A stretch of 64,000 nt of DNA. It comes from Alkalicoccobacillus plakortidis. GTDB taxonomy: Bacteria > Bacillota > Bacilli > Bacillales > Bacillaceae_D. Each line of letters begins with the position of its first letter. Position 1 is the first letter of the stretch. This document shows positions 58,192-64,000 of the stretch, piece after piece. The DNA lies in NCBI RefSeq assembly GCF_023703085.1, contig NZ_JAMQJY010000002.1, positions 248,001 to 312,000 on the forward strand, given 5' to 3'. The position numbers and the translations under genes are program-made. The notes beneath the pieces are model-generated. The model was not told the DNA's origin. It was given only the letters and a program-made list of their open reading frames with translations, and did no database searches.

Positions 58192-58641
58192 TTATTTATG
58201 AGAGTCAATCGGAACGATTAACGTTTCTTTATAAAGTTGATCTTGATCACTCCAAGTAAATAAAACTTCTATGGAATCTTTTTTCTTAGAAACTGGGTAA
58301 TTTGTGAAGTCAGTCAGAATCTCATCTGAATGTAGGACTTCTTTAGTATCCTTAAAAAAACCTGTAGCTTTTTGATAGCCATAATCTGCTACAGAACCAC
58401 CTTCAAAAGTAATCATAGTCATCACATCATATTTTGTACCCTTTTTATTTTTAGTTGTGATAGTGAAATTCGAACAATTATCCTCGCACTTAGTCATATT
58501 TTTATCAATACTGTAATCAGTTTCAAAAAGAGTGATCTCCCAATCTTCAGATTCAACTTTTGCGATTGGTTCAGATGCTTGAACCTGTTGATGATAGACA
58601 AACATAAAAAGTAAAGAAAGCATAATAATCATTTTTTTCAT
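58192..58641 (-). CDS. Hypothetical secreted protein
   Basis: A 149-residue protein with a signal peptide (KKMIIMLSLLFMFVYHQQVQA, then SEP) and a beta-rich mature domain with two nearby cysteines (KCEDNCSNF) that may form a disulfide. No family is recognised. I choose the ATG at 58641, after GGAGG, over an in-frame ATG at 58671. Confidence 0.7.
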   Translation of the reverse strand: MKKMIIMLSLLFMFVYHQQVQASEPIAKVESEDWEITLFETDYSIDKNMTKCEDNCSNFTITTKNKKGTKYDVMTMITFEGGSVADYGYQKATGFFKDTKEVLHSDEILTDFTNYPVSKKKDSIEVLFTWSDQDQLYKETLIVPIDSHK

Positions 58642-58728
58642 TTTTCCTAACCTCCATTTTAATCTGTTCAATTTAGATTCCTCTAGATAAATGGAGATTA
58701 TTCAGGAATAACGTCCTTTTTAACCACA

Positions 58729-58762
58729 AAAAAGAGCACCTGGCCTGTTAGATGCTCTTTTT
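58729..58762 (-). terminator. Terminator at the distal end of array D
   Basis: AAAAAGAGCA and TGCTCTTTTT pair, and the loop is itself the last repeat core (CCTGGCCTGTTA). It is the first terminator met by a transcript leaving lnrN. Confidence 0.8.
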
Positions 58763-59110
58763 GGCTTGTTACACCAACTCTTGGCTTGTTAGGTCCTCCC
58801 TTTGGCTCGTTACACCGACCCCTGGCCTGTTAATCTCTCTCTTTGGCTCGTTACACCAACCCTTGGCCTGTTAGGTCCTCCCTTTGGCTCGTTACACCGA
58901 CCCCTGGCCTGTTAATCTCTCTCTTTGGCTCGTTACACCAACCCTTGGCCTGTTAATCCCTCTCTTTGGCTCATTACACCGGCTCCTGGCCTGTTAGTCC
59001 CTCCCTTTGGCTTGTTACACCAACTCTTGGCTTGTTAGGTCCTCCCTTTGGCTCGTTACACCAACCCTCGGCCTGTTAATCCCTCTCTTTGGCTCGTTAA
59101 CTCCGCATCA
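58739..59110. repeat. Intergenic repeat array D, about 18 units, core TTGGCTCGTTA
   Basis: Half-units of 21 bp (TTTGGCTCGTTACACCAACC) and 20 bp (TTGGCCTGTTAATCCCTCTC) alternate strictly for nine pairs, period 41 bp. Some pairs are identical over 41 bp or more, suggesting recent duplication. It starts about 30 bases after the lnrN stop and runs into the terminator loop. Confidence 0.92.
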
Positions 59111-59139
59111 TCGGCCTAACACAAATATCCTACTTACTG

Positions 59140-60249
59140 TCAATTCACCGCTCGTCTTTCCATCAGATTTAATCCAACTCCCATACAGATCGCTCCCATA
59201 AAAAACAGGATTGAGGCGGGCAATAAGTATTGTTCTGCACTCCAATTATAAAGCGTTGCTCCTTTTAACATTTCCATGCCATAGGTAATTGGACTGATTT
59301 GGGAGAGGATTAGAATTGCTTTTGAAGATACGATTTCAATTGGCCAAAATGCTCCGCCAAGCATTGCAAAACTTGTGGCAACAAAAGGGATGATCGCATC
59401 TAACTGCCTCATTGAGGTGATAATTCCACTAACTAATACGCCAAAGGATACTAATGCAAAGATATAAGGTATAACTACAATTAGACTCATCAATAGGCCA
59501 CCTTGAAAATCAAATTGAAAGACGGTAGCGAATAAGATAAAGATAATGATTATTTGCAAATAGCCTATTAAAAAGCTATAGATGAGATTACCTAAATAGA
59601 TACTTGTTTTTGAAGCGGGTGATAGGATTAAACGATCCCAGACACCATATTGTTTTTGTTCAATGATCGATGTCACAGAAAATGTGATTGTATAAATAAC
59701 AAAGAATAGGGTAAAGCCAAACACTGCTTGTAACGATTGATCATATGTCCAATTATTATTATCTTGAACTGAAAATCCTGATGTAGTGATTGGATAGGTT
59801 TCAGCGTCCTTACCGATTTCCTCTCTTATCTCTGATGAACTACCTGCCCAAGCTGAAACAGCTTCGTTAATAAATCGTTCTTTTTCATAATAAGAATTAA
59901 CTGTTGATTCGACGATATCTTTAGCAAAGGATTCTCTTGCTATTAGCAGATCATATCGATTAGATTGCAATTGAACAGCAGCTTCAGCAGATTGCCTGTT
60001 TAATATGTCTTGTACGCCTTCTTGATTTACGGAATAAAATTCAATTGATTTTTCTTGATTTAAGATGTCGATCGCATCATCGACTTCCGTTTGACTTAAT
60101 TCATCAGAATATACAGGAATTCGAATAGACGGACTCATATCTGTCTGTCCAATTAACAGTACAAACACAATTGTGAGAGCATACATGGCAATGAGTGCCC
60201 ACGGGTTTCTTACGGCCTCTCTTATTAATCCCCAAAGGATCCCTCTCAC
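59140..60249 (-). CDS. lnrN: ABC-2 type permease LnrN (linearmycin-type exporter)
   Basis: A 369-residue ABC-2 permease: one N-terminal helix, a long extracellular domain (about 40-170), then five helices with the FWPIEIVSS segment typical of ABC-2 permeases. It lies two bases after the companion permease gene and forms a heterodimer with it. Gene order kinase, regulator, ATPase, permease, permease matches B. subtilis lnrJKLMN (yfiJKLMN), which confers resistance to linearmycin-type polyenes. Actual substrate here is inferred from that order. Confidence 0.82.
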   Translation of the reverse strand: MRGILWGLIREAVRNPWALIAMYALTIVFVLLIGQTDMSPSIRIPVYSDELSQTEVDDAIDILNQEKSIEFYSVNQEGVQDILNRQSAEAAVQLQSNRYDLLIARESFAKDIVESTVNSYYEKERFINEAVSAWAGSSSEIREEIGKDAETYPITTSGFSVQDNNNWTYDQSLQAVFGFTLFFVIYTITFSVTSIIEQKQYGVWDRLILSPASKTSIYLGNLIYSFLIGYLQIIIIFILFATVFQFDFQGGLLMSLIVVIPYIFALVSFGVLVSGIITSMRQLDAIIPFVATSFAMLGGAFWPIEIVSSKAILILSQISPITYGMEMLKGATLYNWSAEQYLLPASILFFMGAICMGVGLNLMERRAVN

Positions 60250-60251
60250 TG

Positions 60252-61469
60252 CTATCCCCTCCTTTTCGGAAACAAAATGATCGCTAGTGCTACAAGAATC
60301 AAACTATAGCTACATAAAATGGCAATACTCGGCAGGATGGACTTAATGTCTCCTCCTTGAAATGCCTGAAAGTACGCGGTCATTGTTGTCCCATTTGGTG
60401 TAAACTCGCCTACCTTGCTAATGAGTGGAGCTAATGCATCCGTCTGAACAAAGCTACCTCCTATAAACGCAAAAATGGTCACTATGATATTTGAGAACAA
60501 GCTTGATGCCTTATAAGAGTCAAAGCTAAAGTTCATTGAAGTTAAAAATACTGATAAGCCTCCTACTGTCATACTTACAGCCAATGTAATGACACTAAAT
60601 AGCAAAAGACTTCCCCAAGTTACATCAAAAGCAAAGTAAGATATAAGAAAAATAATCAATAACTGAAATGCTGCGGTTAGAGTTCCTGTTATCCATTTAC
60701 TAAGTCCATATATATAAGCAGGAGTACTCGATAAGATCATTCGATCAAACACTTTTGTTCTTTTTTCATCTGTTGCGTATCGTGATACCAATCCTGCTGT
60801 ATATAAAACAAACATACACGCCATTCCAACCGTTACATAATCGAATATATCAATGAGCCGGCTCTGGTTCTGAATGATTTCATGATCCACTACCTCAGGT
60901 TGAAAAGCATACAATCCGTCTATCTCAGCAGCGAAACTTTGCATGCGGATCATTTCATAAAAAGAATAAACAATGTCCTCTACCATTTGTGCATAGGTTG
61001 ATTTCTCTTCATTTAAATGTAGTATTAATTCTTCTTGACTGCCCTCATTCAGGAAAACAGATCTCCAAATACTCTCTTGATAACCCTCTGGAAATTCAAT
61101 AATTGCTGCATAGTCCTTTTCTTCAAGTGCTTCAGCTAAAGAACTAGATTTAACAATCGAGATCTGACTTCCTAACGTAGAACCAAAGACTTCCTCCACT
61201 AGGATGTCTTTCAGATTAAATTCAGTCGCAAATTGTTCGGCAGATTCGCGTGGAATTCCTTTATTTTCTGCTTCATCTAAAAACCTATTTACTTCTTCTG
61301 ATTGGGTTTCCGCATTTACAACAGCAATGGTAAATGGTTCAAAACTATTACCTGATTGTGCAAATCCAAGGATGGTTATTAAACCCATTGGCATGATAAA
61401 TAATAAAATGAGGACTGACTTTTCCTTTAGCAGGTGTTGTAAATCTTTTTTAATTAGAGCCCATAACAT
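60252..61469 (-). CDS. lnrM: ABC-2 type permease LnrM
   Basis: A 405-residue ABC-2 permease with the same layout as its neighbour: N-terminal helix with PMGLITILGFAQ, an extracellular domain of about 180 residues, then five or six helices including FIGGSFVQTDALAP. It starts 12 bases after the ATPase stop, with GGAGGTGAAGC upstream, and pairs with LnrN. Confidence 0.82.
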   Translation of the reverse strand: MLWALIKKDLQHLLKEKSVLILLFIMPMGLITILGFAQSGNSFEPFTIAVVNAETQSEEVNRFLDEAENKGIPRESAEQFATEFNLKDILVEEVFGSTLGSQISIVKSSSLAEALEEKDYAAIIEFPEGYQESIWRSVFLNEGSQEELILHLNEEKSTYAQMVEDIVYSFYEMIRMQSFAAEIDGLYAFQPEVVDHEIIQNQSRLIDIFDYVTVGMACMFVLYTAGLVSRYATDEKRTKVFDRMILSSTPAYIYGLSKWITGTLTAAFQLLIIFLISYFAFDVTWGSLLLFSVITLAVSMTVGGLSVFLTSMNFSFDSYKASSLFSNIIVTIFAFIGGSFVQTDALAPLISKVGEFTPNGTTMTAYFQAFQGGDIKSILPSIAILCSYSLILVALAIILFPKRRG

Positions 61470-61481
61470 AGCTTCACCTCC

Positions 61482-62411
61482 CTAATCTCTCAGATTCCGA
61501 CCAGTTAGATGTAAAAAGACATCTTCAAGGGTTGGTGGCTTCGCTTGGATTGCTATCAACTTGACTTTTGCCTCGGTCGCCATAACAATTACCTCATCAA
61601 ACATATCATCTCGGTTCGTAACAATTGTATACGTAGGATGTTCTACTGATACGGATGAGATATTCGGGTGACTGCGTAACGTGTCCTCTAATTGCTGGCT
61701 CATTTTATTAACCTTTATTTCAATGGTCTGCTCTGAACGGAGAATGTCTTTTACCTCATCCTTTGTACCAGCAGCAATCATTGAACCACGGTCCATAATG
61801 TAGATGCGGTCACAGACGTATTCCACCTCCTCCATGTAATGACTCGTGTACAAGATCGTCATTTGTTCTTCTTTTTGAAGGCGGCGGACCATTTTTAAAA
61901 TAAAATTCCGTGACTGTGGGTCAATACCTACAGTTGGTTCATCCATGATGAGAATTTCTGGGTGATGAATTAAGGCAATGGCAATATTTAATCTTCTTTT
62001 CATACCACCTGAAAATGTTTTTACTTTATCGCCTTTTCGTTCCTCTAAGCCTACTTCAACTAATAGCTCGTTCACTCTTTTCTTTAATTGTTTGGATGGA
62101 ATGGCATACATCTTCCCAAAGAATAATAAGTTATCCACCGCCGTAAGCTGTGGGAACAAAGCTAGGTCCTGAGGCACAAGTCCAATAGCTTTTCGTAGCT
62201 TTTTCGGATGCTTAATCATATTCTCACCAAGATAAAAGACATTTCCTTCCGATGGCTTAATAAGAGTTGAAATCATTGAAATTGCTGTTGATTTACCCGC
62301 TCCATTTGGTCCAAGTAAACCGACTGACTCCCCTTTTTCTAAAAAAAGGTTAACACCCTTTACAGCATCTAATTGCTTATAGCGTTTTGACAAACTCACA
62401 ACTTCAAGCAT
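61482..62411 (-). CDS. lnrL: ABC transporter ATPase LnrL
   Basis: A 309-residue ATPase: Walker A GPNGAGKST, Q-loop LVPQDLALF, signature FSGGMKRRL, Walker B ILIMDEPTVGID, H-loop YTSHYMEE. The C-terminal 80 residues form the extra domain common in DrrA-type drug-exporter ATPases (PPTLEDVFLHLTGRNL). First gene of the lnrLMN unit, separated by a terminator from the two-component genes. Confidence 0.87.
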   Translation of the reverse strand: MLEVVSLSKRYKQLDAVKGVNLFLEKGESVGLLGPNGAGKSTAISMISTLIKPSEGNVFYLGENMIKHPKKLRKAIGLVPQDLALFPQLTAVDNLLFFGKMYAIPSKQLKKRVNELLVEVGLEERKGDKVKTFSGGMKRRLNIAIALIHHPEILIMDEPTVGIDPQSRNFILKMVRRLQKEEQMTILYTSHYMEEVEYVCDRIYIMDRGSMIAAGTKDEVKDILRSEQTIEIKVNKMSQQLEDTLRSHPNISSVSVEHPTYTIVTNRDDMFDEVIVMATEAKVKLIAIQAKPPTLEDVFLHLTGRNLRD

Positions 62412-62523
62412 AAAATCGCCTCCTTCTCTCTTAATTTAGTGTACGTTAGATCCATTTTTCTAGGTATTCCCAAAAGTCATAAGTTACACGTTGAAGGAAT
62501 GACTTAAGTCATAAATAAAAAAA

Positions 62524-62555
62524 CACAATAGTCACCTTAAAAGATGACCATTGCG
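62524..62555 (-). terminator. Terminator between lnrK and lnrL
   Basis: CAATGGTCA and TGACTATTG pair with a G-T, followed by seven T on the minus strand. Confidence 0.85.
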
Positions 62556-62556
62556 C

Positions 62557-63198
62557 TTATCTACTCAAACCAAGCTGATGGCGTATCGCAAAGATTGCAA
62601 GCTGTGTCCGGTCTCGTGCATCGAGTTTTGTTAATAACTGACTGACATAGTTTTTTACGGTACCCACCGTTAGATAGAGAGCTTGTGATATTTCTTGATT
62701 ACTTCTGCCTTCCCCAATTAACCGTAGAATCGAAATCTCACGCTCTGTTAAATCAATTGAAATGTCATTTTCTACTTTAGACTTCAGTAATTTCGGAACA
62801 ACGGAAGCGGCAACCTGTTCGTCAAGACTCATTCCTCCCCGCATGGCGCTGTGTATGGAGTTTATAAGTTTTTCGCTATCTGCATCTTTTAGTAAATAAC
62901 CAACTGCACCTAATTTTAGAGCCTCTAAGGCATAATCATCATCCGAAAACGTGGTAAGAATTAAAATCCTGGCATTTGCGTCTATTTCTCTAATTTTTTT
63001 TGTTGCCTCGAGTCCTGTCATCACTGGCATACGAATATCCATTAGTACGAGATCTATCCGATGATTTTTATAGGCTTCTATGGCTTCTTGACCATTTGTT
63101 GCCTCAACAACCACTTCTAAGTTTGAATCTGTTTCAATCATCATTTTTAACCCTTGACGAACTAGTACCTGGTCTTCTACTAATAGAATAGATGCCAT
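62557..63198 (-). CDS. lnrK: NarL/LuxR-type response regulator LnrK
   Basis: A 213-residue regulator: receiver domain with ILLVEDQ, phospho-acceptor Asp in VLMDIRMP (about 54), Thr in ILTTFSD and Lys in LLKDAD, then a LuxR-type helix-turn-helix (LTEREISILRLIGEGRSNQE). Its ATG directly follows the kinase stop, with GGAGGG inside the kinase gene. It most likely activates lnrLMN. Confidence 0.88.
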   Translation of the reverse strand: MASILLVEDQVLVRQGLKMMIETDSNLEVVVEATNGQEAIEAYKNHRIDLVLMDIRMPVMTGLEATKKIREIDANARILILTTFSDDDYALEALKLGAVGYLLKDADSEKLINSIHSAMRGGMSLDEQVAASVVPKLLKSKVENDISIDLTEREISILRLIGEGRSNQEISQALYLTVGTVKNYVSQLLTKLDARDRTQLAIFAIRHQLGLSR

Positions 63199-64000
63199 CT
63201 AACTGCCCTCCATATCCCTTTTTATAATAGGAAATACTCCTTTGATCACAAAATGGTCACCATGAACTCCCGAATCAAATCGTCCATCTAGATTAGTAAA
63301 TCGATTACGAAGATTACGTAATCCAAACCCTTCTCCCTGCGGCGGTTGATGAAGTCGATTAGACATCCTCATGGCATAACTATGTTCACCAAGTACTTCT
63401 AACGTGACGTCCACTTCTCGTGAATACGCATGACGCATCGCATTTGTTAAGCCCTCTTGAATAAAACGATACACAGCCACGCTTTGGTCATCATCTAACA
63501 CAATGGACATCGCACCGGGTTTTGTCACCATTTGAATACGAACATGACTTTCTGCTTCTAATTTGCGGATAAGATGAATAACGGCTTCTAGTCCTTTTAC
63601 AGAGTCTTTCTGTAAAGCTTGTACAGAATCACGCATCTCTTGCAAACTATTTCGTGCTAGATCCTTTGTTTGCTTAAGCAATTTTTGCTGTTCTGGCATT
63701 GAATCCAGCTGCATCTCTACGACCTGAAGCTGCATCATTAATGCCGTTAATTGATGACCCACAGAATCATGTAAATCTCGTGCGATTCGATTTCTCTCCT
63801 TAGAAGCAGTGCTTAATTCCTGCTCTCTAAGTTGTCGGTTTAATGTTCGATATTCAATTAGATACGATTGCTTTTCTTGTATATATTGCTCATTGGAGAG
63901 CGTCAATTTTTTTATAGAAAAAAGTGCAAATACTAGTATGATATAGTATGAAATCAACAACATTGCTAAAGATACCGTTTCAGAAAAGTAAAAGGAATGA
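63199..64000 (-). CDS. lnrJ: Sensor histidine kinase LnrJ (5' end outside window)
   Basis: The C-terminal 267 residues of a DesK-type kinase, open to the window edge. A membrane helix (LLISYYIILVFALF) leads into a coiled coil, then the HisKA_3 motif ERNRIARDLHDSVGHQLTAL with the phosphorylated His, and a HATPase domain with LTNAMRHAY (N box) and GFGLRNLRNRF (G box). The upstream sensor helices are missing. Pairs with LnrK. Confidence 0.87.
   Translation of the reverse strand, partial: HSFYFSETVSLAMLLISYYIILVFALFSIKKLTLSNEQYIQEKQSYLIEYRTLNRQLREQELSTASKERNRIARDLHDSVGHQLTALMMQLQVVEMQLDSMPEQQKLLKQTKDLARNSLQEMRDSVQALQKDSVKGLEAVIHLIRKLEAESHVRIQMVTKPGAMSIVLDDDQSVAVYRFIQEGLTNAMRHAYSREVDVTLEVLGEHSYAMRMSNRLHQPPQGEGFGLRNLRNRFTNLDGRFDSGVHGDHFVIKGVFPIIKRDMEGS

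Noticed and set aside
16007..59110. Arrays A-D as CRISPR
   Set aside because: Half-units of 19-21 bp are contiguous, with no unique spacers, and no cas genes are in the window.

Overview
The window is chromosomal DNA from a spore-forming Bacillaceae bacterium. Evidence for this is a gamma-type SASP (sspE), an sspK-like gene, an mreBH paralogue, and long stretches in Bacillus subtilis order: ygaD-ygaC-sspE-fabL-yfhS, mutY, yfhP-yfhJ-sspK-yfhH-recX-yfhF, pdaA, yfkAB-yfkD-yfkF, lnrJKLMN. A complete ectoine/5-hydroxyectoine pathway (ectABC near 11-13 kb, ectD alone near 45 kb) points to a salt- or alkali-tolerant species. I saw no rRNA, tRNA, CRISPR, prophage or insertion sequence.

Layout. 1-10.7 kb: ABC exporter, SASPs, FabL, MutY with a coupled SDR, YfhP, RecX/YfhH and YfhF. 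10.7-13.3 kb: ectABC behind overlapping sigma-A-like and sigma-B-like promoters. 13.3-24.5 kb: 23S rRNA m5U methyltransferase, GAF protein, PdaA, a free-standing CuA lipoprotein, a DUF368 membrane protein, an MpfA-type CNNM/CBS protein with a hairpin between its Shine-Dalgarno and start codon, YfkAB, YfkD, YfkF. 24.8-32.8 kb: small proteins, cytochrome bd-type oxidase (ythAB type), BASS transporter, PepF, paired chromate-type transporters. 32.9-41.8 kb: amidohydrolase coupled to a very large GNAT fusion, catalase under a PerR-like box, and an RNase H / aldehyde dehydrogenase / N-hydroxylase operon. 41.9-46 kb: small proteins, YuxK, MreBH, EctD. 46.5-50.2 kb: fruRKA. 50.3-53.9 kb: nos-yfmR and a glutathione peroxidase. 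53.9-58 kb: treP-treA-treR with two TreR operators flanking a cre site. 58-64 kb: a secreted protein and a linearmycin-type two-component system plus ABC transporter (lnrJKLMN), the kinase running off the window edge.

Two patterns stand out. First, 14 genes carry single-base frameshifts, 19 in all. In 15 of the 19 the frame breaks inside GCTTGG (or CCAAGC), and deleting one T (or A), giving GCTGG/CCAGC, restores the conserved protein. That is far too specific for ordinary gene decay and suggests a systematic sequencing or base-calling artefact, or less likely a sequence-specific mutational process. These genes should be read as probably intact. Second, four intergenic arrays (about 16.0, 29.5, 46.3 and 58.9 kb) share one architecture: a 40-41 bp repeat made of two alternating half-units of 19-21 bp, each beginning with a fixed core. 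Three share a GGCTCNTTAC-like core; the fourth has TTTCCGCGCA. All sit just downstream of the 3' end of a minus-strand gene, and two appear to lie within its 3' UTR before the terminator.
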